Of a stretch of DNA of 64,000 bases, positions 47,650 to 57,719 are shown one piece after another. The first letter of the stretch is position 1. Each line of letters opens with the position of its first letter. Both the position numbers and the translations under genes were made by a program. Under the pieces are notes generated by a model. It did no database searches and was not told the DNA's origin. It saw only the letters and a list, made by a program, of their open reading frames with translations. This DNA comes from Phocoena phocoena (taxonomy: Eukaryota; Chordata; Mammalia; Artiodactyla; Phocoenidae): positions 4,036,501-4,100,500 of the forward strand of contig NC_089222.1 of assembly GCF_963924675.1 (NCBI RefSeq), read 5' to 3'.

Positions 47650-47884
47650 CAGTGGTCCCCAACCTTTTTGGCACCAGGGACTGGTTTCGTGGAAGACAAT
47701 TTTTCCCCGGGGGTGGTGGGGGGCAGGGGCGGGGATGGTTCAGGTGGTAATGCGAGTGATGGGCAGCAATGGGGAGTGGCAGATGAAGCTTCGCTCCTTC
47801 GATTGCCCCCACCTCCTGCTGTGCAGCCTGGTTTGTAACAAGCTGCGCACCAGTAACAGTCCGGGGCCCGGTTGGGGACCCCTG
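47650..47884 (+). mobile_element. hAT-type non-autonomous DNA transposon
   Basis: Terminal inverted repeats are CAGTGGTCCCCAACC (47650-47664) and GGTTGGGGACCCCTG (47870-47884), with one mismatch in 15. The flanking 8-bp duplications atctgcag (47642-47649) and atctatag (47885-47892) agree at 6 of 8 positions. An 8-bp TSD is the hAT signature. The 91- and 128-codon ORFs over it are artefacts. Confidence 0.9.
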
Positions 47885-48080
47885 ATCTATAGGACCTGAT
47901 CCAAAAAATAACACCTTGAGTGGCCCATCAGTAGAAACTACTTTTGATCTAGGAATGAGCCTTCCTAGTGCAGTGGGACAAAATCGGTCATGAAATGCCT
48001 CTCAATCATTGGTCAAATTTATGACCAAGAGGAAGCACTGTGGACTAAGAATGCTGCCTGCTATATCAGTAAACAAAGGA

Positions 48081-48724
48081 TGTAGAGGCGGTTAAGCCAG
48101 CAGCTACTGCAGCAAACCCCAGACTGTGCACCCTGAGGGGACTCAGGAGGGAGAGAAACAGGATGCTGGCCCTAGATAGTTAAGTTGCCTATCAGAGGAA
48201 TGATTTCAATGAACTCAGACTTTGCATCTTCCCACACATAGAGAAGCACTAAATTCATGAACTTGAGATGTCTAGTTTTCTTTAATTAACAGTAATCTGT
48301 TTTTTGCGGTACGCGGGCCTCTCACTGCTGTGGCCTCTCCCGTTGCGGAGCACAGGCTCCGGACGCGCAGGCTCCGGACGCGCAGGCTCCGGACGCGCAG
48401 GCTCAGCGGCCATGGCTCACGGGCCCAGCCGCTCCGCGGCATGTGGGATCTTCCCGGACCGGGGCACAAACCCGTGTCCCCTGCATCGGCAGGCGGACCC
48501 TCAACCACTGCGCCACCAGGGAAACCCTAACAGTCATCTTTAGATGTTCTGACTACCCGATTTTTGTTGCAAAAACTCCTCTATACCCTGGCTCGTCCCT
48601 TACCTCCTCAGAGCAGTCCCTCAGAGATATCTGAGGCTGTCTTCTGGGCTTAAGTCCTCAGAAAGTCTACCAAATAAAGCATAATTCTCAATTTGGGGGT
48701 TGTGCATTTTTTCTTCAGTCGACA
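48081..48724 (+). mobile_element. ERV LTR 'B', interrupted by a CHR-1 SINE
   Basis: It starts TGTAGAGGCGG and ends GTCGACA. It has AATAAA at about 48672-48677 and the 'gttgtgcattttttcttcag' end. It is the same family as 27796-28467. It is preceded by a purine tract and the putative ERV interior, so it may be a 3' LTR. Without the SINE and its TSD it is about 400 bp. Confidence 0.75.
48299..48527 (-). mobile_element. CHR-1 SINE with internal 15-bp triplication and TSD
   Basis: Reverse-oriented CHR-1 between TSDs taacagtaatct (48287-48298) and taacagtcatct (48528-48539), one mismatch. The unit ggctccggacgcgca occurs three times in tandem (48355-48369, 48370-48384, 48385-48399), where the other copies have it once. 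ORFs across it are SINE-derived and show the triplication as repeated residues. Confidence 0.95.
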
Positions 48725-51639
48725 AAAGTTACTGCCCCCGCCACTCTGTTTTTCCCCTTTCACCTAGATGCAAAAATTTCTAAGTCCTTAGGGGATAAAG
48801 AAGCCACAAGAGGGGTGAAGCCAGAGTCCCAGAATAGCTTCATAAAGGAATATAGCCACTATTACACCACAGCCAAGAACAACTTCCCTGCACTGTTCTT
48901 TGTGCCATTATTTTGGGATCTGTTGTTCGTTACTACAACTTACCTTGACTAACCAAAACAACTGGATTCACAGTCAGGATTCACATTTAGAATACTCTTG
49001 GTCTGGTGGATTAGGAGTTCTCAAAATAAAACAAATAAGAAATTTTCAATTAATGAAAGGTCCAGCTTAGCCTTCCAGCTTCACATCTCCATATAGTGTC
49101 TCTGTTGAGCCGAAGCTTCCTCCAGTATTGTTCCTTCTGCACAGCTCCCAGGGATATGTGCTCCCCTCCTGTCTCCCGGACCTAATTTTTCCTTAACACA
49201 GACAAAACAGGGGGTTGAGTGTGTGCCATCAGATTTCTGATGCTAAGAATCCCCATAAAAGTATGCATGCATTTTATTAAGCATGAAAGCCCTGCAGATA
49301 CTGAGCTTGGATTCTCTCCCATTTGGTTCCTGGTCTTGAGTGGTGAGTGCCGTCTTGTTTCCTCTGCCTGAGAGCAGTCCCATCCAAACATGCAGCTCCT
49401 TCAAAGACACACTCTAGTTTCCTGCTTCCGGGGGAATATAATTCCTCCTTCAACCCTCCCCACTGCTCTGGTCTGAGGACTCAGGACCTATCTCCACTTT
49501 GGAGGATGGACTCACGTGTGAGTCAGAGGGGATTCAATGGCCCAATAAATGACATGGCCATTCCCAACTCCAGTAGCAACCATCACCCATTTTCTAATGT
49601 GTTCCATCCGTGAAGCCAGAGATTATTAATATCACAATGTGCAATGTTAGTAAAGTTGTGCCTCATGAGTGAGTCCGTCTAGCTAAGGGCACAGCCAGAA
49701 ATGTCCTCACAATATAGGTGGGATAAAACTACCCAAGCTTCACCTTATAGCTTGTAGGAATCCACAAAGGGGCTCACTCTTTCTCTCTAGCTCCTTCGTC
49801 AAAATTTCAGATCTGCTTGGCCATAAAACAAACTGTCCGTGATGGAATTGTTTGGTTTGACTACAGATTAATTAATAACCTAAAAAGTATCAACAATTTA
49901 GCAATCACAGGCTTTAAGTGAAATGTAGGAACCCAAACTGTGTAGCATTTCTGTAGCATGTCATCAATGACAATGCTAAATCAAGGTTGCTTTTTCAGTG
50001 TAAAATACTTTGGAACAAAACGGCAAAATCTGAATTTCATCACCCAAGGCAAGTCCTCCTGTCCTCAGACTTTTAGAAAAGTTAAGATTTCCCAAACGCC
50101 AGATATGGTAGATTCAAATGACCTCCAAGCCAATGTATAGCTGTGTCAATGATTTGAATAGCAGAGAAGACTCAGTCAGCTATCAACAGACGATGCAAAT
50201 GTGCAGGCAAGTTTGGATGCATTAAGTAACTGCCCAAGACCAGTCTGAAAGTCACTCAGGCTTTAGTGCATTCCTAGCAACGGCAAGCTAAGATCACAAC
50301 CCACTTTGCTAAAAAGAGTAGCTTCATAATGTCCTATTAACATCCAGGAATTAAAAACCCTGAAATCTCATAACCAACAATATGGAGGAAGCCATTATCT
50401 GAGGTTTAAGCAACTGCGTCGTGCTATTTTAAATATGTATCACAGGCAAACTGTGATTGTGTCTTTGCCAGTATTTTATTAGAATGTCAATTCAATTGAA
50501 TTACATCCCATGGGAAAGATTAGCATGGATTTTAGTACGGATGTGTGAAAGCGTTGCTGTGCTCAGGCCAACTTTTAAAAGTTGTGTGCTAATTAGAGTG
50601 AAAATGGAAAGAGAGGTGTGAGTGACACAGATCCAAGAAATCTATAGCCCTTCTTCGCTGCATTCCATGGTAATTCTCACTGTGTTTGCAAATGGTACAA
50701 ACTGAACACAAAGCCTGCCAGACATCAACACCACACCGTGAGCATTAGGAGAGGATAAAAGGGATCTGGGATGAGGAAATGTATGTTCAGACATCAACTC
50801 CTCATGAATCAAATTGTTTAATCTCTCTCAAAGGAAACTTAGGATAGCACACTTAGAGATCTGGGGTCACCTGTGGTAACACCCACATTTTACTAAAGAA
50901 ACAGATGCACAAAAATGGGGTCACCTGATAAGCAAATGAGTGGCAGAGAAAAGGTCCCAGGTCTCCCAAAAGTCATTCCAAGACCCTCCTTTTCGGCTTA
51001 CATTATAATAGTTTCTAGACAGTGCTCCAACACTTTACATTCTGTCTTTTTTTCCTTTTTTTTGAAACCTGTAATTAAGGGGAAAATCTGAGTATATAAT
51101 ACAAGCAGATGATTACTATCTTTGGCCAAGTAAAAATAGGACCGAGTAAAGGAAATGGGTAAAAAGAGGGGAGAGATGTATTGGTAAAATTTTTTTTTTT
51201 TTTTTTCCCCAGAGCAAACAATGCTTATAGGGGTTACTGGTCTTTGCAAACTAGCTGAGTCAGGCCTCTAGGAAAAGGCTGTGAGCTGCTTTGTCTGCGG
51301 CCCTCCAGCTCGTGCAGTCTCCTTTGCTTTTAATCCTTGGTGTCTTCAGGATTTATCCCTGGCTGCCCAAATGAAAATTATAATCACTTCGGAAAAACTC
51401 AAAATAGGATCCCCTCCTTTGTGACGACTGGAAAATTAAGTGGCCATCCGATGACGCTTTCAAAGTTAAAGGGGGGTGCAGAATCAGCTACCGTCGTGGA
51501 TAATCCAGCCTTTGTACTCTCCCCAGCCACCGACCCCAGGAGACAGGGGAATTTAGTTGGGGGGCGAGGGGTGAAGGGAGGTGGAGTTGGACCAGGGGAA
51601 GAGAAACTTCTGTTTTTAGAAAGAAACTCGGGATATGCC
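48725..51639. other. Single-copy DNA, weak MIR trace, possible conserved segment
   Basis: No gene was recognised. About 50880-51000 resembles a reverse MIR ('cattttactaaagaaacagat', 'gagtggcagagaaaaggtcc'). About 50370-50620 is repeat-free with TAAT and Oct/homeodomain-like motifs and could be a conserved non-coding element. A T-run lies at 51189-51206. Confidence 0.4.
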
Positions 51640-52750
51640 GCTGTTCCGACCACAAGCTCCAGCAACTCCCTTCCCCCGCCCCCAACTCCCCGCCCCCGAC
51701 CCGGGACCGCAATCCGCAGCACGAAGCCCAGGTAGGAGCCCTCCCCCCTGCTACGCCGGTCCCGGCAAAGGCTTAGTGACCAGGTAAATGGTAGGTAGGT
51801 ACAGGGGGATCTTGGAGATCGGAATCGCCAGCCAGCCGGGCTGGCCGCGCACGGGTGAAGTCAGGCCCGCGGAAAATACCTCCCGCTAGCGGCCGCTGGT
51901 TTTGAAAGCCCAGGGGCATTAAAGCGAAACTTGGCGACTCAGAAAGCCTCCGCGTGACTGTCTGCAGGCTTTGCTAACACCCGTCCCCCACTGCCCGACT
52001 CTCCGGCCCCTTTGCCCCCTCCCCTGCCCATCCCACCCCGGCTCGGGGTTCCTGAGTTTCCGGGGCCACTCTTCCCTCCCCCGCCCCTGGGTCCTGAGCC
52101 CCCGGGGTCCCCCAGCCCCGTGCCTCGCCTGGTCCAGGGTTGGGGAGGAAGAGTGCTCTCTCCACCCCTGTCCTAGGTCGGGGCATCTGCCACCCTCTCG
52201 CCCCCAGGCGCCGGCCCGTGTGGCCCCCACCCCCTCGCCCATCTCTCCTCCCTCCCCCCTCTCCTCCCCCCGGGCCGTCCCCGCAGCCTGCCGGCGCCCG
52301 CCCTTCCTCTGCCACGGGGTCACTCGGGGACAGGCGCCGCCGGCCCTCCCGCGGCCGAGCCCAGCCGGAACGCCGCGCGACCCCGGAGCCCTCCCCGGAC
52401 CCCCGGCCCGACCCCGCCGAGAGCGGACCCCGGTGGCCGCGATTCCGCAGAGGGGAGCGCGCCGTGCCCTTGGCTGCGGGGACGCCGGGGACGCGCCCAG
52501 GGCGCCGGGGGCGGCGCGGGCACGGGCGCGGGTGGAGGGGCAGAGGGGGCCTCCAGGGCCGGGAATCGCGCGGTTCGTCGGGGTGCGCACCCCGGGCGGG
52601 TCCTGCCCTGAAGCTCCCGGAGCCCCCGCCCCGGTCCTGCGGCCCCTAGGGACTCGGTGACTCTCCTCCACGCGCGTCTGCCGCCCTGGGCGCAGCGCCG
52701 CCGGGCGCCGCCGAGGTCAACCAGGCCGTTGGACCCATCTCCCCTGAGCG
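51640..52750. promoter_or_regulatory. CpG island, candidate host promoter / first exon
   Basis: About 1.1 kb with very high G+C and dense CpG, strongest at 52270-52720. The rest of the window is AT-rich and CpG-poor except the L1 5'UTR. Sp1-type GC boxes (cccgcccc forms) lie at about 51673-51698. Splice-donor-like sites on the plus strand are CAG|GTAGGA (GT at 51732) and CAG|GTAAAT (GT at 51784). There is no TATA box. The island ends at the T-run of a reverse L1. Long ORFs on both strands (51971-52660, 51919-52671 and others) are proline/arginine/glycine-rich and overlap each other, as expected for GC-rich non-coding DNA. Gene identity and direction are unknown. Confidence 0.7.
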
Positions 52751-52784
52751 GGCGCCAGACTCCAGGGCTCCAAGCCCCCAGCAC

Positions 52785-53510
52785 TTTTTTTTTTTTTTTT
52801 TTTTAAGGTAAGTGTTATTGAGAGCTCCCACACTCTCCCGAGCAGACCACCATGCAGTCGTTTCAACGTCAATTTTATTATAGTCTGAAGTGTGTATAAA
52901 AGGCGCACCGTGCGCAGCTGGACGAATGTTCCCGAACAGTACATACCTGTGTAAACAGCAGCCAGACCAAAACACAGAACAGGACCAGCACCCTCGAGGC
53001 CCCCTCAGCTCCTTGTAGCAGCTCCCCTGTCCACCCTCCTGCGGCGACCTCTATCCTGATTTCTAACACTGAGAGTTTTGCCAGTTTTCAGGTTTTACAT
53101 ACACATCATAGACTGTGTGTCGTTCCTTCTGTGTGTCGTTTCTTCTCACTCAACAGCATATCATCATGTTAGTGAGATTCATGCCTGTTTTTGCCTCTGG
53201 TTGAGGGTTCTCATTTCTGTATAGTATTTCCTTGTATGTATATACCACAATTTGTTCATCTATTCTATTTTCCGGGAATTTTGGGCAGCTTCCAGTTCGG
53301 AGGTATTATAGAAAGTGCTGGTGTGAACATTCTAGTACATGTCTTTTGGTGACATGTTTGCATTTCTGTGGATACATACCTAGGAATGGAGTTGCTGGGT
53401 CATAGGAAGGCTTTTATGTTTGGTGTTGTGAAACATAGCCAAAGAGATTTCCAAAGTGCTGTACCTCTCACCAGCAATGTGTGAGAATTCCTGGGGGCTC
53501 CAAGACCAAG
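52785..53510 (-). mobile_element. Old L1 3' end, reverse orientation
   Basis: A T-run (52785-52804) is followed by the complement of an old L1 3' region: 'ctatcctgatttctaacactg', 'tcactcaacagcatatcatca', 'agtatttccttgtatgtatat', 'aacattctagtacatgtcttt' and 'ctaggaatggagttgctgggt'. It lies immediately downstream of the CpG island. Confidence 0.85.
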
Positions 53511-53639
53511 GATTTATGGAGGACCTACTGTGTGCAGTGAGCAGAATACACTGAACCCCTATGCTGAAGGAGTTCCAGCAGAGAGACAGTATGCACAATG
53601 GCAAATACCTAGACAAGCTAATGCCAGATGGTGGTTAAG

Positions 53640-53745
53640 TGTTGAGAAAACAGTAAAACTGGGCCATGCCGTAGGGGAGGGCACTTCAAATGGGCTGGTC
53701 AGAGAGGCCTTTATGAGGAGGTGACCACTGAGTCTAGACCTCAAA
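53640..53745 (-). mobile_element. Possible L2 fragment, reverse orientation
   Basis: 'gagaggcctttatgaggaggt', 'gaccactgagtctagacctca' resemble the complement of the L2 'tcctcagagaggccttccctgacc' region. Short and uncertain. Confidence 0.4.
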
Positions 53746-54224
53746 GCCAAGAAGCAACTCTGCATGGAGACAGGCCACAGGCACAAAGACGCCCCAACTC
53801 TCTCCCTCCTTTTTCTGCTTCCAGGTGACTGGGCTCCCTGGACTTGGGGGGACCAGGTTGCAGTTTCCAAGGTCCACACGTTCACAGTACTGCTGGTTGG
53901 GCAGGAAAGGCCCTGGCTGGACCACCCGTCTCTCTTGGCCTCTAAACTCCCAGCCACTTCTCTCCCAGGTCAGTTTCACCCTCGGCTGTATAATTAATAC
54001 TCATTATGCTTTATGCCTGCACTCCACATTTTGCCAAGTACTTTACCATTCGAAAAAATATTTCTGACTTCAGTCATGGATGAAGCAGCCTGGTGTTAGA
54101 CACACGTGGAGTTCCCACAAAGGAAACAGCACAAAAACATTAACATGCCCAAGGCCAAAGGGCAAGTCAGGGAAAGATCAAAGGCAGCTGTGGGCAGTTC
54201 CCCCCACCCTCCAGTCACTGAGCT
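53746..54224. other. No recognised gene or repeat
   Basis: Overlapping ORFs on both strands (53559-53957, 53734-53979, 53764-53997, 53825-54067) have no recognised domain and no consistent frame preference, so none is called. Confidence 0.4.
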
Positions 54225-54365
54225 GAGGGCTTTTACATGGTGCCCTTTAACTCCTGCAACAAACCCGTCAAGTGGGCAGCATTAGATCCATTTAACACAT
54301 AAGGAAACTGAGGCATTTACCTAACTCACCTATAGTCACTTAGAGGAATCCAGATACAAACCCAG
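54225..54365 (-). mobile_element. MIR SINE, reverse orientation
   Basis: 'cctttaactcctgcaacaaac', 'ccatttaacacataaggaaac', 'tgaggcatttacctaactca' and 'agatacaaacccagaattg' are the complement of the MIR core. Confidence 0.75.
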
Positions 54366-54479
54366 AATTGTCTGGCTTTGAAATCCAGCGTCTCAAGTCT
54401 GGTTCCCTAGAAACAGAGTCTATGACGAAGATTCCTGTTGAAGCAATTTTTGCAGGAAGTGCTTTCAAGAGAAGAGGAG

Positions 54480-55208
54480 GAACACCGCTGGTGGGGATGT
54501 AAGTTGGTGTAGCCGCTATGGAAAACAGTATGGAGGTTCCTCAGAAAACTAAAAACAGAGTTACCATATGATCCAGCAATTTCACTCCAGGGAATGTATA
54601 CAGACAAAACTGTAACTCAAAAAGATACATGCACCCCTATGTTCATAACAGCACTATTCACAATAACCAAGGCATGGAAACAACCTAAATGTCCATTGAC
54701 AGATGAATGGATAAAGGTGTGATACATATACACAATGGAATATTACTCAGCCATAAAAAAGAATGAAATAATGCCATTTTCAGCAACACGGATGAAACTA
54801 GAGATTATCATACTAGGTGAAGTAAGTCACACAGAGAAAGACAAATACCATATGATATCACTTATATGTGGAATTTAAAATATGACACAAACTTAGCAGA
54901 AACAGACTCACAGACATAGAGAACAGACTTGTGGTTGCCCAGGGGGAGGGAGGGGAGGGGAGGGGAGGGATGGAGTGGGAGATTGGGATTAGCAGATGCA
55001 AACTGTTATATATGGAATGGATAGACAACAAGATCTATCATATAGCACAGGGTGCTGCTATATTCACTATCCTGTGATAAACCATAATGGAAAAGAATAT
55101 GAAAAAAAGATTGTATATATATGTATAACTGAATCACTTTACTGTTCAGCAGAAATTAACATAATATTGTAAATCAACTAAACTTCAATAAAATAAATTT
55201 TTAAAAAA
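54480..55208 (+). mobile_element. L1 3' end (ORF2 end plus 3'UTR)
   Basis: 'gaacaccgctggtggggatg', 'gatccagcaatttcactccag', 'tggaaacaacctaaatgtcc', 'atggaatattactcagccat', then a (GGGGA)-rich 3'UTR at 54940-54970, 'taactgaatcactttactgtt' and 'caataaaataaattttt'. Broken frame. Confidence 0.9.
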
Positions 55209-56958
55209 TATTAGAACAGCGGAAAAATGTAAATGTTTTATGGTTGTTTGAATTAACCATGTGGTCTGAAAAATGTTAGGAATATCACTTCTTTTAAAAA
55301 AACATGCAAAACAAACACTTCTTCAATCACAAATAATTTTTAATTACAAACATTTTTAATGGTGAGGAGAACATCAGGAAATATTCAACATTACGATCAC
55401 CGCCAAGGCCATCTGACCTTAGAGAGTGGGTGAAGGGACCGGTGGCGTATTCTGGTTTTTTTGGTCTGTTTGTTCTAATAGTGTTTATTGTTCAATGTAA
55501 CACTGGTTAACTGTAGTGTTTAGGCTGAATTTCCTGAAGTGATCGTAGAAGGAGATAATCCATTAAAGTATTGGTTGCCCACAGGAAAAAGTATTTGGAT
55601 TTATAATTGGCCAAGTTTACACCACAAAGCAGATAATTTATAATGCAATAAATCCAGCCCTGACCTTGGTGTCTAGACTCTTCATAAAGCTAGCTAGCTA
55701 TAGAAGAATGGCCAAACGACAACTTGGACTCTAATTCCAATTTTCTATTGAATTAGTTGAGTTAGTATTAGAGCACAATGATATTTCCCATTTCATTTAG
55801 TATGCAAAACATTCCTGATTTGATTTCCTGCGATTAAATTAGTGGTTAATTCTGTTAAAAACCTCTGGAGAAATATTAAAAAGAAGGCATTGAAAGTATA
55901 AATTATATGAAAGCGCTGTTTAAATTATGAGACATATTTCCTGTTAAATTTATTTAAATACCCAATTTAGCAAACAAGGTACCCATTCTTTAGAAGTATC
56001 TTTTCTCCTCAAATAAGGGTGATTTGGAAAATATATTTTTAAATTTACATTTCCTCATTGCTTTTCAACCTAAAATTCAGGCAGAAGACTTTTAATACAT
56101 ATGTGTGTGTGTTTATATGTATGTATATGTAACATGATAAATAGAGATGTAAATATTTTCATCGATTTTCATGCATGGGATTATTTTCCCTGTAAGAAAG
56201 CATGGTTTATATCAGTTTTTCTGATATAAATTAATTAAATATACACAATTAATTTAAATATAGACTGTTTTGAAACTGTTACCCTTTTGATAAGTTCATA
56301 AATGCAGTAGACAATGATATACCGTAAAGTACAATTTGTCAGCTTTTAAGATATGGGCTAAATTTGCTGGTTCAGATTTGGGCATAGATAAGAAACCTGA
56401 ATGTTTAGGTAAGACCTACTCCGGTTTTACAGTTACCCAGGGATTTCAATAAGGCGGGATGATTGTCTGTTGCAGCTCATAATACTGCTTTTAAATTTAG
56501 AGCTCCAAATACCCTCACTCACCAGTCCGCATGCTTCTCAAAGCTCCAGACCGAGAAACTGCAGCTGTGTTTATGCGGTAATTTAGAGCCCCTATTACAT
56601 ATGCAAGCAACCAGCCTCCATGGCTCAATCACAATGCATTCATTTTGCTTTTTTTGTACCAAAGAAATAAAATCAGAGAACTATATAGCATTATGACCAG
56701 CTTACAAAAAAAAATCACAAAAATCAGGAGATTGAAAATTACAGTCCCACAAAAAAGCCCACAAATCGTTTCCATTCCCTATTAAATAAAGTTCACAACA
56801 GAAATTCCAGATATATGTAGTTAAGGTGTGGTAGTCAGCTCAGCAAACATTTATTAAGGCAAAAAACCCATGTTACTTTCATAAGAGAAATTAAAACGTG
56901 AATTAGGCAGGCCTCTTACCTTGAGGATCTTGAAGCCTAATAGAAGATATTGGGAATC

Positions 56959-56960
<2 letters not shown>
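55209..56960. other. Single-copy AT-rich DNA, possible conserved segment
   Basis: No repeat or gene was recognised. About 55600-56000 is TAAT-rich and free of repeats. The 77-codon ORF at 56463-56696 has no recognised family. Confidence 0.4.
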
Positions 56961-56964
<4 letters not shown>

Positions 56965-57001
<37 letters not shown>

Positions 57002-57007
57002 ACACAT
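56965..57007. repeat. (TG)n microsatellite ending in a palindrome
   Basis: About 17 TG units run into CGCACACA, giving the perfect palindrome TGTGTGCGCACACA near 56994-57007. Potential Z-DNA or cruciform site. Confidence 0.9.
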
Positions 57008-57512
57008 GTGCATTATGCACGAATGCATAGGTAATATTCTTTATGGTAATATTTCTTTACCAATATGCATTGGTGATATTCTTTACCAATAAACAGACTC
57101 AGTTTGTTTCCAGATATAAATAAAATTCTGGACTATTTTCCTTTGGGGGTATTACAGATCTGTGCAATTGTATTACTTATGATTCATATAGCCACGATTT
57201 CTAAAGTATCTGTTTGCTGTCTAGATTCACAGTGACCGTAGTTCATCTCGCTGTATAAAATAGCCAGATTCTGAAAAGTTGTGCAAAAATGTGCTTTTGT
57301 GTAAATGACATGATATTTTAATAATACTTAATGGCTAACTCAAATTTAAATTTTTAAAACTCATTCTAATTTAGATATTTCTGTAAAACCGGGCTTTCTC
57401 ATATTATTTTTGCTTACCAAAATATACGTGTACATGGGATGAGGAGAACGCATTGGCTTATTGCCAGAAAAATTTTATTCTGAAACATTCAAACACTTTT
57501 TAAAAGGTGCTA
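57008..57512. other. No recognised gene or repeat
   Basis: AT-rich DNA. A short imperfect duplication lies at about 57030-57090 ('ggtaatattctttat...ggtgatattctttaccaat'). Confidence 0.45.
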
Positions 57513-57707
57513 TGGGGCTTCCCTGGTGGCGCAGTGGTTGAGAGTCCACCTGCCGTTGCAGGGGACACGGGTTCGTGCCCCGGTCCGGGAAGATCCCACA
57601 TGCCGCGGAGCCGCTGGGCCCGTGAGCCGTGGCCGCTGAGCCTGCGCGTCCGGAGCCTGTGCTCCGGAACGGGAGAGGCCACGGCAGTGAGAGGCCCGCG
57701 TATGCGC
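57513..57707 (+). mobile_element. CHR-1 SINE without poly(A) tail, with TSD
   Basis: It starts 'gggcttccctggtggcgcag' and ends 'gaggcccgcgtatgcgc', running straight into the TSD. TSD aaggtgctatgg is at 57504-57515 and 57708-57719 (the left copy overlaps the SINE's first g's). Other copies have A-runs of about 15-27 nt here. Confidence 0.93.
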
Positions 57708-57719
57708 AAGGTGCTATGG

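Larger units (their letters stand above)
42860..48080 (+). mobile_element. Putative decayed class I ERV internal region
   Basis: This AT-rich block without host features leads into LTR B. Around 47380-47470 one frame gives a hydrophobic stretch followed by basic residues, like the membrane anchor of a retroviral envelope. A purine-rich tract (aaacaaagga, 48071-48080) immediately precedes the LTR, as a polypurine tract would. It is interrupted by the insertion at 44448-45273, a SINE at 45491 and a hAT element at 47650. No gag, pol or env frame is intact, and no 5' LTR was found. The call rests on position and weak coding traces, so treat it as a hypothesis. Confidence 0.35.

Noticed and set aside
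47563..47838. 91-codon ORF and its reverse partner
   Set aside because: They lie over a non-coding hAT element with inverted ends.
27796..48724. LTR A and LTR B as the two ends of one 20-kb provirus
   Set aside because: They are in the same orientation, but the 20 kb between them holds many unrelated repeats (L1, L2, HAL1, reverse LTR) and no gag-pol order. The LTRs are also quite diverged from each other.
51337..51735. 132-codon forward ORF ending at a donor-like site
   Set aside because: It starts at TTG, not ATG, its terminal TAG is part of the donor-like CAGGTAG, and no domain is visible. Noted as possible exon context only.
51919..52671. 250-codon reverse ORF and 229-codon forward ORF in the CpG island
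   Set aside because: Both strands are open over the same GC-rich DNA and the translations are Pro/Arg/Gly/Ala-rich with no domain. Low stop-codon frequency explains them.
53559..54067. Cluster of 77-132 codon ORFs on both strands
   Set aside because: The overlapping frames have no domain, and part of the region is an L2-like fragment.
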